Part shown: in pieces, positions 12,450-22,748 of the stretch
How positions within the stretch are numbered: the first letter of the stretch is position 1
Layout: each line of letters starts with the position of its first letter
Source of the DNA: Brugia malayi
Lineage: Eukaryota > Nematoda > Chromadorea > Rhabditida > Onchocercidae
Length of the DNA: 64,000 nucleotides
Reading direction: 5' to 3'
NCBI RefSeq assembly: GCF_000002995.4
Contig: NW_025062478.1
Location: forward strand, 8,222,001 to 8,286,000
Notes under the pieces: generated by a model
Databases searched by the model: none
What the model was told of the DNA's origin: nothing
Seen by the model: the letters and a program-made list of their open reading frames with translations, nothing else
Made by a program: the position numbers and the translations under genes

Positions 12450-12805
12450 TTTTTTATTTTTTATATTCTCGACGATATTTGTGCTTAAATATAGATAAAT
12501 GTGAGAATTTATTATTGTTGTGTATTTTTATTGGTGCATTTTTTTTATGTTTCCAATTTTTTGATTATACTCATAATTGCTTTGTTATAAATGATAGAAT
12601 TTATGGTAGAGTTTTTTATATTGGTACTGGATTGCATGGAAGTCATGTGTTAATTGGTGTTTTTGTTTTTCTTATTACCAATTTTTTTCGTGTTAAATTG
12701 CATAATTTTAATTGATATCATACTCAAGCATATGATATATCTATTGATTATTGGCGTTTTTCAGAATGAATGTGAGGTATTATGTTTTGTTTATTATATG
12801 TTTAA
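12450..12805 (+). pseudogene. cox3: cox3 fragment, C-terminal part (mitochondrial origin)
   Basis: Read with the invertebrate mitochondrial code, the frame gives RIYGRVFYIGTGLHGSHVLI, then the helix FVFLITNFFRV and a C-terminal end with DYWRFSEWMW before TAA at 12803-12805. These match the last transmembrane helices of cytochrome c oxidase subunit III, including the HGxH motif. TGA codons at 12714, 12768 and 12774 read as Trp, so the nuclear code would truncate it. The N-terminal half is absent or no longer recognisable before about 12450. It is a fragment inside nuclear DNA and should not be functional. Confidence 0.85.
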
Positions 12806-12951
12806 GGCTCTTAATTTTTATTTGTAAGATATCTATTTTATTTTGTTATTTTTTAGAGCCTATTTTCAATGATGATTTTTTGTTATTTTTTATTTTTTTT
12901 TTTTTTTGGTTTTTTTATTTTTTGTACGTTCAATATAATTATGAATAATTA

Positions 12952-13042
12952 TTAGTAATTATTTAAAAATAATTACTAAATTAAATACAATTCTCAGAGT
13001 ATTATAACATTAAAGTTATAATACTCTGTTAGAATTGTATTT
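12952..13042 (+). repeat. two strong stem-loops of the mitochondrial AT region
   Basis: First stem: 12952-12963 pairs perfectly with 12968-12979 around a 4-nt loop. Second stem: 12983-13008 pairs with 13015-13042 around a 6-nt loop, 25-26 paired bases with a 2-nt bulge. They lie between the cox3 and trnA sequences, where filarial mitochondria have their AT-rich control region. Confidence 0.85.
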
Positions 13043-13093
13043 ATTTAATAGACCAACTACTTAAATTACTAACTAAAGATTATTTTTTTACTA

Positions 13094-13153
13094 TAGTGTA
13101 TATATTATAAAGTTATTATATTTGATTTGCAATCTTAAGATTTTTATACACTA
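13094..13153 (+). tRNA. trnA: mitochondrial tRNA-Ala (UGC) copy in numt
   Basis: Acceptor arms TAGTGTA and TACACTA pair fully. The anticodon arm GATTTGCAATC shows TGC. The structure has the nematode mitochondrial form with a TV-replacement loop. Position directly after the AT region fits the filarial order. Confidence 0.75.
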
Positions 13154-13209
13154 TGGCTTTTTAGTATAATAAGTATATTCGTTTTAAGCGCGGCTGGTTT
13201 TAAGCTATT
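13154..13209 (+). tRNA. trnL2: probable mitochondrial tRNA-Leu (UAA) copy in numt
   Basis: It lies between trnA and trnN as expected, and TTTTAAG at its centre offers a TAA anticodon. The acceptor pairing is less clear than in its neighbours. Confidence 0.5.
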
Positions 13210-13269
13210 AGAATTTTAAGTATAATTTTTTTTGTATAACTAATTGTTGATTAGTAGGTTAAAGATTCT
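13210..13269 (+). tRNA. trnN: mitochondrial tRNA-Asn (GUU) copy in numt
   Basis: The anticodon arm CTAATTGTTGATTAG shows GTT in a 7-nt loop. The acceptor ends AGAAT and ATTCT pair. Confidence 0.7.
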
Positions 13270-13271
13270 TA

Positions 13272-13329
13272 AATATGGTAGGATAATTTTTAAGTCTGTG
13301 AGATTCATATTTTCGAGGTTTACCGTATT
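13272..13329 (+). tRNA. trnM: mitochondrial tRNA-Met (CAU) copy in numt
   Basis: The acceptor arm AATATGGTA pairs with TACCGTATT. The anticodon CAT sits in GAGATTCATATTTTC. Confidence 0.75.
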
Positions 13330-13330
13330 T

Positions 13331-13386
13331 AAAGGATTATTTTAAATTTAGAATTTTTGACTCTTAATCAAAAGGTTTATTCTTTA
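13331..13386 (+). tRNA. trnK: mitochondrial tRNA-Lys copy in numt, anticodon CUU
   Basis: The seven-pair acceptor stem AAAGGAT/ATTCTTT contains one G-T pair. Anticodon stem TTTGA/TCAAA closes the loop CTCTTAA, so the anticodon reads CTT. It directly precedes nad4L. Confidence 0.7.
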
Positions 13387-13411
13387 GGTATTTTTATTTT
13401 TTTTTTGTTTT

Positions 13412-13627
13412 TTGTATTTTGTTTTTAAATATAATTATCTAATTTTTGTTTTGCTTGGTATTGAATTGTTGTTTTTTTCTTTACTTGTTTATTATATTTT
13501 TTTTTTTAATTCTATTGTTTTTTTTTATTTTTTGTGTTTTGGACTTATATCCGGGGTTGTTGGTTTAGTTATTTTTTTTTTTAGTGTTAAAAGTTTTGGT
13601 GTTGATAAGGTTATGTTTTATTTTTAA
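13412..13627 (+). pseudogene. nad4L: nad4L copy in numt (mitochondrial origin)
   Basis: An open frame of 71 residues with NADH dehydrogenase subunit 4L features: MYFVFKYNYLIFVLLGIELL, then a second helix and CFGLISGVVGLVIFFF. A TTG start is usual in nematode mitochondria; a slightly more upstream start is possible. It sits between trnK and rrnS. The frame is undamaged under both codes but is inside the nuclear insertion, so it is very unlikely to be expressed. Confidence 0.85.
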
Positions 13628-14301
13628 TAATATTAAGTTTGATTTTGGTTTTGGTTGTATTAAGATAATATTACTTATTTTTAGTTTATTTAATGTGTAA
13701 TTTTTTGTTCACTGGTAGTTTTTTGATTGTTTTATAAGTGTTCCAGAATAATCGGCTATACATTTTAATTTTTAACTCTATTTGTTGTTTTGTCTTTTTT
13801 TATTTTTATATTTTTATGTTATTTTTGTAAAATGTTTTAGTTTTTTTTATTATTTGAAGAGACAATTAAAATTTGGTTTTTGAACTGGATTAGTACCCAG
13901 GTAATCAAAATTAATTAATTCGGGAGTAAAGTTTTATTTAAACCGAAAAAATATTGACTGACTTTGGATTTTTCTTTGGAATATGCGTATGGAGAGCCCT
14001 CCTTTTTAGTTAACTCTATTGGCACATGTATGATTGTTTAGTTTTTATTTTATTTGTAATGCTTTTATGTTTTGTCATTTAAAACAGATATATATTTGGC
14101 TTATGGGTTTGTGATCGTGTATTACTATTATTAATTTTTTTTGGATTATTTTTTTATTTTTTTTTGAAATTGGAAAAGAAAGTAATTTTTTTTTTATATA
14201 TTAATGAATTTAATAAACAAAGTGGTACAAACCATCCGTCAATGGCCTATAGGGGCGTAAGTTGTAGTATGGTAGAGGTAAGGAAACTTGTCTCTATTTT
14301 T
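13628..14301 (+). rRNA. rrnS: mitochondrial 12S rRNA copy in numt
   Basis: It lies between nad4L and trnY. The 3' region contains the conserved small-subunit decoding-site block (ACAAACCATCCGTCAATGGC, followed by TATAGGGGCGTAAGTTGTAG), and the middle carries the expected ATTAACTC-like and GCACATG-like blocks. Nuclear copy of the mitochondrial gene, not a functional rRNA locus. Confidence 0.75.
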
Positions 14302-14357
14302 TAAAGTATTAGTTTATATTAGAATAAAGAATTGTAAATTCTTTGGATTTTACTTTG
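14302..14357 (+). tRNA. trnY: mitochondrial tRNA-Tyr (GUA) copy in numt
   Basis: The anticodon arm AGAATTGTAAATTCT shows GTA. The acceptor AAAGTA pairs with TACTTT. It overlaps the proposed TTG start of nad1 by a few bases. Confidence 0.65.
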
Positions 14358-14724
14358 TTTATTTTTTATTATATTGGTATTTTTCTTATAATTATTTTTA
14401 TTTTACAAGCCATTGCTTTTTTAACTTTAATAGAACGTCATTTTTTGGGTGGCACTCAGTGTCGTATTGGTCCCAATAAAGTTGGTTACTCTGGTATTTT
14501 TCAGGCGTTGTTTGATGGTCTTAAATTATTAAAGAAAGAACAGCTTTTTTTTTATTTTTCTTCATGACTATCTTTTTTATTGATGCCTGTTTGTAGTTTT
14601 ATTTTGATGATTTTTTTTTGGTTTACTTTGCCTTATTTTTTTGTTTTTATGTCTTTTGATTATTCTGGTGTTTTTTTATTTTGCTTAATGGGGGTTTCTG
14701 CGTATTTTATTAATTTTTCTAAAT
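14343..14724 (+). pseudogene. nad1: nad1 fragment, N-terminal part (mitochondrial origin)
   Basis: The frame reads [40 protein letters not shown] and GLKLLKKE, the diagnostic N-terminal blocks of NADH dehydrogenase subunit 1 (ERHFLGG and RIGPNKVG). A TGA at 14566 reads as Trp, and the frame continues through further helices to FCLMGVSAYF. After about 14700 the family identity stops and the frame runs into nuclear sequence. The C-terminal half is absent. Confidence 0.9.
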
Positions 14725-15797
14725 GAATTCGACAGTAACATTGCTACAACCAATTTCCGCCAAAAAAAAAGAAACTAGTATATATATTAGACTCCTATGA
14801 TAGATATTAGCTATCATTAATATTGATTTTGGCTTCAATGTGTACCAAATTACTTTCAAATACAACCTCTGTTTTATGATTTTGAATCAGAAATATTTGA
14901 CTTTTGCTAGTCTAGCACATAAGAAACATTCAAAACAGAAATTAGAAGCGTATGTAAAGAGGTAAAATATGAGTAGAAAAAACAAGTTTTTCAGACAATT
15001 TCTCTAACGAATATGCCCAGGAAGAAAGAGGAAGGATATTTCAGATAAGACGAAGTACATTACTACAAATAATGAGTGACAAATTTCCAGCACAGTGTAA
15101 CATTTCGAAATGAAAAATTAGTTAGATTTTCATGGCAAATAAAACTACAGAATTGTTGCACCTGTTTCGAACTGTAATTTAAAAGGATTTTGAAAACTCA
15201 AAAAATTTGAAAGATCTGTTCGCCTAATAGAAGAACATTCTCTTTCTTCATATATTTCTGTAAATCCAATAAAGACAAAAAATAGTCAGGCAACTGATAC
15301 TGCAACAGCACATCTCAGCACGAAGGACAAGCATTTGTCTGGCGTAAAATATTTCTCGGATAACAAATTATGAATATGATCCCTAATTTTAGAATATAGG
15401 AAAGAAGAATATAACAAAGTAACTTGAATATTCAATGAATTACTCATCTAATCACCAACAATGACAATCAAGAGCTTTATTAAATATTAGTGGCGAAATG
15501 ATATGAAACTATTTAGCAGTTGTATTTCATATAATGCTATGACATCTAAGTGCTACACAGTTGTATCCATACTCAAACACCCGTTATTATTCCTCATGGC
15601 TTTATCGTAAATCTTTACACAGATTACTTATTTCTTTGGAATCTTTAGAATGTATAGCTCAAAATGCGAAATGTTTGGATAGACTTTTAAATAAGTATAC
15701 TTTTCTTTGCAGAAACAAAAAACTGAAACAAAATTTTTATAAAAAAGTAATAAGCAACAAACAACAACTTCATGTTGCTTTAGATTCCGTTGAGATA
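14725..15797. other. mostly no gene; one antisense open frame
   Basis: No conserved gene. A plus-strand frame at 15561-15866 (101 codons, preceded by CTACACAG) overlaps the last CEBPZ exon in antisense. A minus-strand AATAAA at 15476-15481 could be the CEBPZ poly(A) signal. Confidence 0.4.
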
Positions 15798-18700
15798 TTA
15801 TCGATCCTTTCGCTTCTTAAACCCATGAAGTTTTTTAATCCTCCTTTTCGAATTTTTTTTGTGTGAATCATTTTCTTCTTCCAACATCGCCGTGAACTTA
15901 AAAGAATATCGAAACTTGGTCGGAAAGAAAGTAAACTCGGAAAACTTTAAAAAACTCAGTATCTACAGAAATAAAAAAGAAACCTTATCAGCACTTATTG
16001 CAGCATCTTCTACATAATTAAACTGTTGAACGAAATCATCCGAATCATCACTATCATAAGTTTCCTTTGTCGGTTTAACAAATTCGTCTTCAATTGATCC
16101 TTCTTCTTCCTCATCCACAACACTAGATTCATCCTTTAAAATCAATTCCACTATGTTTATCTTTTTCTCAATAAACATTACACGCGATAAATGGTGCCTA
16201 ATAATAACTAAATGAGAACCTATTTTGACCAACTGAAATTTGGAAATTGCTTTATAAAAAAAATCACTATACTATTACTCTGTCAATATTTATTTCACCT
16301 CGATATCCTCTTCAAGCTCCTCATCCTCATCAGCATCAATCATATTCTTTTTTTCCACATCATCTTCCTCATCGTCAGTTTCATTTTCAAGTGGTCGTTT
16401 TCGGTTTTTCATTTCCTTTTTCTTTTCAATACTGAATTCTTGACTGAAGTCAACATCAAATACTTCCCTTCGTTCACCCGGCTCGAAACGATCTGAAAAA
16501 TTGAAAAATATTCTTTAATTTTATGGAATAAGAAGGGGCTTGCTGATTAATTCAATAATTATTTATTAATTAATTAATTATTAGGGAATCACAAGTCTTA
16601 GTATCAAGAGTCTTTAAGCATCTTTAAAACAGAACGATATGATAAATTATTTACCTAGCAACATATTGAATTCATCGGAATTGACACTTTGAATATCATC
16701 ATCATAAATAGTTTCTTCTTCACCTTCTTTCTTCATACGCATTTTCATTAATGCAAAACGGTGTAAAAACCTTTCATCGATTGGTATTTCATTTCTGCTT
16801 TTTGCAGCGTATTCCTAAAATTCAGAAAATTATTTTCAGAAAATTCAGAAAAAATAAAACGACACAAAATATTCAGAAAAAAAAAAAAAAAAAAAACGAA
16901 GCACTTTAATTCCAAACATGCTAGAGAACTGATGTACTGCAGAATTTTACCTTCGATATAACTGGTAGCTTTCTAACACCGTGAGGATCGTAGGCCTTGC
17001 GTCGCATAATTTTTTCATTCGTATTTTTTATTTTCGGATTTCGAAAGACAAAACGATCGAGAAAGCGCATTTGCGTAAAATCGAGCAAAGGATCACCATC
17101 ATATCGTATTGATATGCCCTGCAGTCATATATATATCAGAGTTCTGAAGACTAACTTACTAGTCGAATAAAAACACTACCAATTCATAGTAATGTCTGCT
17201 TAGCTGATAAATATGCTCTTATAAAAGTCTTACATTTTTGAAAATCAGTTTTACATTTTCCACTTACATTAAGCAGATTTGACGCAAACACAGCAACTGA
17301 AGGATGATAATGCATACTTAATAGTATCAATTCTGTAACGATGCTTTTATCAGCACGACAGAACAATGGATTTCTAACCATTGGGTCGTATGTTGTTGCA
17401 GTACTTCGCACCACTGAAACACGGAATTTTAAATGCAATTAGAATAACAGTTTTCAAAGAAGTAACTATATCATAAATTGAAATACACTGTAAATGACAG
17501 AACGACAGAATGAGCTTTAGTAAATCGTTAATGACGTTGTGAAATACTAAAAAGAAAATGATTCATACCAATGTTATTTTTGTGCATCCATCCAAAAACC
17601 TTTTTTCCACACGGTTTGATATCACTAATAAGTTTGTCATTACTTTCAAATGTTGATGTTAATGAAGTTTCGGCATTTACCGTCTCTGTGGAGGAATCGT
17701 AATCATAATACACTTCTTCGTCATCATCAACAGCTTCTGTTTTCGCTTCATTACTGAATTTTGTGAACTAAAAAACATCATCAATCTGATGTCAAGAAAA
17801 AAAATACAACCAATCAAAAATGTAGAAAAAGTTGTTGCAACATATAAAGAATATAACAGAATATATTCAATTTACTTCGAAAATAAAAAAGCCGTTTAAT
17901 TCTACGATCAAAAGTGCATTATGCTAAAGACTAATTTTTTAAGGATATAACGTTGGTAGTGAAAACCGGTCTTTTCAGAAGAGCGGTTTGACAACACAAG
18001 AATGCAGTTACTTACATCAGCAGTTTTCTTAGTTATTAATAATGACGGTCGACTCTCAGTTAATCGTGAGATCAAAATTAACGTTGCAGCAGCAAATGAA
18101 GCGTTACGACATAAAGAGAGCTGAAAAGATTGAATTTCTAAGATTCTTTTGCAAAAAAGATTTTAGTCAATAACAGCTGTGTTACTATAAAAATTTATAT
18201 GATTTACGTCCGATTAATGATGCCATCATTTGTATTGTTTATCTTCGGAGTCTTAGTATTTAAATTTTAAAATCTTTTGCAAGTATTTAAATTTTAAAAT
18301 CGTTTGAATCAGATTTATAGAATTTGAAAAATTTTTTCATTTCCACATGAGAAACCAGAAATGCAAACTTGTAGAAGACGTTTGACGAATGCGATAACTC
18401 TACATTCAATAGTATCTGAAGATAAAGCTCGGTATAACAGTGAAAACAACTGCCTATCTACATTTGTGCCATGTTGAAGATCCATTATACGTCGATAAAG
18501 AGCAGCATAAAAACGGTCCGAAATCCCCTCACTATAAATAACACAATAAATAATGTTTATAAAAAATTTTATAAAATTTATTTATAAAATATTTATAAAA
18601 TTATAAGTTTTGTTTGGTATCGTTAACACCAACAGTTCACAGTATTTTCAGTGGTTGTTTATCCGAATCGGTATTCTCTTTAGAGCAAAGAATATTTTCC

Positions 18701-20988
18701 ATTTAATGTTCTTTATGCATCACCACACATCCCTAAACCAAGCTATCAAAGCAAAAATGCTTGGAGGGATAAAGACAAAGCTGAAAAATATTAAAAATAA
18801 AGAACCTTGTTGTAAGAAGTTGATATAATAACTTCAGTGTCTGCAATGCAGTTGAAAAACTTGATTGATGCAAAATTTTGTATAGAGTGTCGACTTCTTT
18901 TATCAATTTATCCACATCACCTAAAATTTCCTCTTAAATACAAGTTAGAGATAATGGTTTAAAGAATATCTCAGACAGGCAAAGTTTTCGGTCACACACT
19001 AAAATATTTGCAGTAGTGCTTTGCGGTTCTTTATAACCAACAAACAAGTCGGTAAAATTGTAAATATCGTCGCCAAGTTACAAAAAAACCATAATGTATT
19101 GCTTAAATATCTATAACTTTAAATTACCTATAACTACAATCGTTATTTTGTCTCGAGTAAATTTAAATATGACCAGCTAAAGCTAAATAAAAGGAAGGAA
19201 AAGAAAACTTCATAGTAAAAGAAAACCTTTCGCATATGAAAAAGCTCGATTCGTAGCCAACAGTAAAACATTCAATATTTTGTCATCCATTTTCTTATTA
19301 AAAACTAACATTCGAAATAATCCTATGTATATATTAAGCAACGTTGACGCAAGCGTTGGGTCACAACCATGCAAGTTCATTTGGGACAAAAATGAGACTG
19401 CATGAAGCTGTGTGCAGCATGAAATATTCCTGTGAATAGTAACAATTACACCTAACATATTAAAAGATTATTACTTTCTTAATTTTTATTCAAAGCTTAA
19501 AAAACTAAAAAAAAACTAAATTTTGATAAAATCGGATATAAAAACCAACTTTCGATAGATAAGTCGTTCTACTTCTTTAGCAACGATATGACGCATGAGT
19601 GGTTGTTTTCTGGTCAACTGTAGCAGATATCCACAAACACGTGTAGCTAATGTTTTATTCGGATGTCCGAGTTTGTTTATAAGCAAAGACAACAGCTTCT
19701 AATAAAAAACAGAACAGTAATCTTTGGCGACCAAAACTGGTAGCAATAAAAGGTGGCAGCTCTTTTAATAAAGAATTCAGAGTCTGATGAAACACGAAAT
19801 ACGAAAGTTATTTTCAACTCAAAATTTAAAGCAACCAAACATGAAATATTTTACTAGACAAATTGCATGCAAATACCTGTTCTTGTTCAGCACGTGCAAT
19901 CAATAGTTCCAGAGCATAGCGGCAAGATAATATGCCCAATTTTTCTATATTTTCTCCAGCCAATCGCTGAAATGGCAAATAATGATATTTCTTGACTAAT
20001 GCCAGCCTCATTTATTTCTAGATGTAATGTTCAAACATCTACAAATTCATACCTCTATTGCAGCGACAAATTTTTCATACACAGTTTTCAAATCCGACTC
20101 AAATTTCCACAGTATAAGTTTCCTTTTCATATTAAAATCTTTGTCCAACGATGACAAATTTATTTTCTCCACTGGTCTCTGGAATTAATTAACTTAAAGC
20201 TCAATAATTATTACAAAAATTAATATAACCAAAAAATGACCGACCGCCGAGAAGGGGATCAATTTTCGCCCTGGCGGTAATAATTCATTGATAAACAAGT
20301 CTTTTAGCAAGCCTGAAAAATTAGAGAAGTAACTGAAAACAATTATTTCCATAGTATAGTGAAAACGCATAAAATACACTAGATATAAAACAAAACATAC
20401 TAGATGAAAATACGTAAAACATTGGGTGAAACAAATCATATGTAAGTAGTGAGCTAACCGAGTACAGAAAATGCCTCTCTTGCATTTTTCTTGGCAACAT
20501 TATTAACCAATGCAGCAACATATGAAATGGAATGAACTGGATGTCGTTGTGTCAATATCTGCATAGCAGTTACTTTATCTCTGGCAGTACCACGAGTCAG
20601 AATTGTGCTCAGCCATGCTGTTTCAGTCATGTTTTTCTTACTTTGCACTATAATTCACTTTCATTTCCAGAAGAAGTGATGAAAATAAATGCAACTAAGA
20701 AGGAGCGACTTAAGCTAATAAATCGTTTAATTACTTAATCGAATTATTCATAAAAAGCATTCCAGATATTAAATTCTATAACTTTAGAGTAAGAATACAT
20801 GTAAACACAAACATACTCTGCCACTGTAATTCACAGTCCCTTTTCAACAAAATCTCTGCTTGCTTCTCGATACTGTTAAAACAATTCAAATCAGATGTCA
20901 GTTGCTCAGTACATTCCAAATCCCCATAATCGTACCACTTCGTTTCAGGTGAATGCCGAACTAAAGGTTCAGCTGTTGCGGGTGCCAT
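15798..20988 (-). CDS. CEBPZ: CEBPZ / NOC1 (Mak21-type) ribosome biogenesis factor, 831 aa
   Basis: Member of the CBF/Mak21 family. In yeast and animals it works in the nucleolus with NOC2 on early 60S pre-ribosomes. Seventeen exons close in frame: 20988-20817, 20647-20459, 20312-20245, 20178-20053, 19966-19877, 19698-19550, 19429-19227, 18920-18806, 18531-18369, 18120-18016, 17767-17569, 17413-17268, 17118-16951, 16814-16655, 16492-16299, 16133-15984, 15896-15798. Diagnostic blocks are [83 protein letters not shown] and [11 protein letters not shown]. The C-terminus is acidic, then Lys/Arg-rich ([20 protein letters not shown]), usual for nucleolar proteins. The human protein has a longer N-terminus. 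The ATG used follows an AAAG acceptor by 9 nt; upstream exons cannot be excluded. Confidence 0.92.
18540..18606. repeat. TTTATAAAA-type AT-rich repeat
   Basis: Several imperfect copies of TTTATAAAAT in the intron between CEBPZ exons 8 and 9. Confidence 0.6.
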
Positions 20989-22748
20989 TTGTTCAACCTT
21001 TGAATTAAAAAACCAGCAGTTATCAGCAGAATCACAAAACTTGAAAGATATTCTCGATAATAACAAGCAAACAACAAGAATTTAAAACTTCTCTCAGATA
21101 TATAATGGTCAAAAAGCTTTCTTAAAAATTTGAAGCTAAAACAAACAATTTTCTAATGCTTAGAAAGGGAATGGACGAATAATCAGAAAAACCAGATCCC
21201 AAAGCCAAAAAATTTCTGATTGGACATCATCTTTTCCAAACAAACCTCTAAAAATAAAGTACAGAGAAATTAACCTAATGAATAGATTTGAAAAATCAAA
21301 AATTAGTTGCAAAAAACTCTGTCAACTCATACAAAATTTAAGTTGACCATTGTTGATAAGCAGCAATCGCTTTACCACTAGTGTGTAATTTTTCAACAGA
21401 TCCAATCACTAAAAAAAAAGTCTTGTCCAAATAATACCCTCCTCTTATTATGTCCAATATTTTCACTAGTTCATACCTTGTTTTTTTTTTGTCACGATAT
21501 GAAGATTAAACTACTCTAAAATGAAACCAGCTGAGAAAAAATCAAAACACAAAAATGAAATTTCGTACGATATCAGAAAATGGTAAATGAAACTTCCGTT
21601 TCAACGGAAAATAAATTCAGAAAATAGCACCGAAAAAAAAAATTTACTTTTCAATTTTAATCATTTGAAATTTACCGAATCAAAATTGTAAAATGTCTTT
21701 AAAAAAGAAAAGAAAAACAATACCTTTAACAAAAATTAAAAAAAACATAGCTTCCAACCAAAAAATAACGTTAAAAAATAGCAAAAGAAATAACATAAAA
21801 ACGTATTCAGCAGCAATAAACATGAAGAACTACTTTATCAAGCAAAAAGAATAAAAAGCTTCGGGAAAATTAGCTCCCAAGCTCAGATTAAACTAATAGT
21901 ACATGGCCTGCGCATTAATTGAAGTCTATAGTGTCATGAGTCAGTAGTAATTTCTGAATTTAATATCCATATAAAATTATAATGTATAACTTAAAGAAAA
22001 ATGATACGAGTCATTTCCGAAGTGTAGTCGCATATTACCACTCAAATAACAAAACAATGTCAGATATTACCTCTTAAGAGTTAACTATCGAAGCACCTTA
22101 ATGCATGCACTACCACATGATACTTTAAATTATGAATTAGTATTTAGTAATCCTGATATATATTGAATCCACGTATTTTTCCCAACCACTGCACATCCTC
22201 TAAAATAAATCTTATTCTCCTTCTTAACAAAAGTAATTTTAAAAGAATTAAAGTTATGCTGTGTAATCCAAATTCTACAATATGCTATCTAAAGACAGAT
22301 TTTTGTAAATTCCAAAAACAGCCAAACAAATAAAACGGAAATCAAAGTAATAAGAAACAATGATATAAGGAAATAAAGATAGAGAACGTTAACTGTTTGT
22401 GAAGAATATTCTTCAATAAATTTTTTGATTCTTCGTCAAATTACTTTTGATTTTCCAAAATATTCTCGTGCCTTCCTTTCGGCATTCTCGCATATGTTAT
22501 AAACTGGCGATAACCTTGCCTATAAGCAATATTAAGCTAACCGCTTCGCTTTTAAGAAACTGCTTATAATAAAACAGATATATAGTGTATCAAATCATTA
22601 CCACCAATGTCATAGGCCGTGGAAAAGTAGTATATAGACTTAAATACACCATAATATTCTTTCGACATATGCTTATGATGTGAATTCTTTCAATTTAGTT
22701 TAATAGTGGTATTAAATCATAATGGAAATGAAAGCGACTTTGGTGGAA
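20989..22748. other. intergenic between FNTB and CEBPZ
   Basis: About 1.76 kb between two minus-strand genes. No conserved exon was seen on either strand. It would hold the FNTB 3' UTR and the CEBPZ promoter, or an intercistronic region if they are co-transcribed. Confidence 0.5.

Larger units (their letters stand above)
12400..14724 (+). other. nuclear mitochondrial DNA insertion (numt), cox3 to nad1
   Basis: About 2.3 kb of mitochondrial sequence. It is T-rich on this strand, uses TGA as Trp and has the order cox3(3' part), AT region, trnA, trnL2, trnN, trnM, trnK, nad4L, rrnS, trnY, nad1(5' part). This is the order known for filarial mitochondria. Nuclear-type sequence lies on both sides. 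Both edges are approximate: cox3 identity fades near 12.4-12.48 kb and nad1 identity stops near 14.70-14.72 kb. All three protein frames are open under genetic code 5, so the insertion is young or is a chimeric assembly join. Confidence 0.85.

Noticed and set aside
12751..12948. Nuclear-code open frame across the end of cox3
   Set aside because: It mixes the cox3 C-terminus in one code with T-rich AT-region sequence; meaningful only under the mitochondrial code up to 12805.
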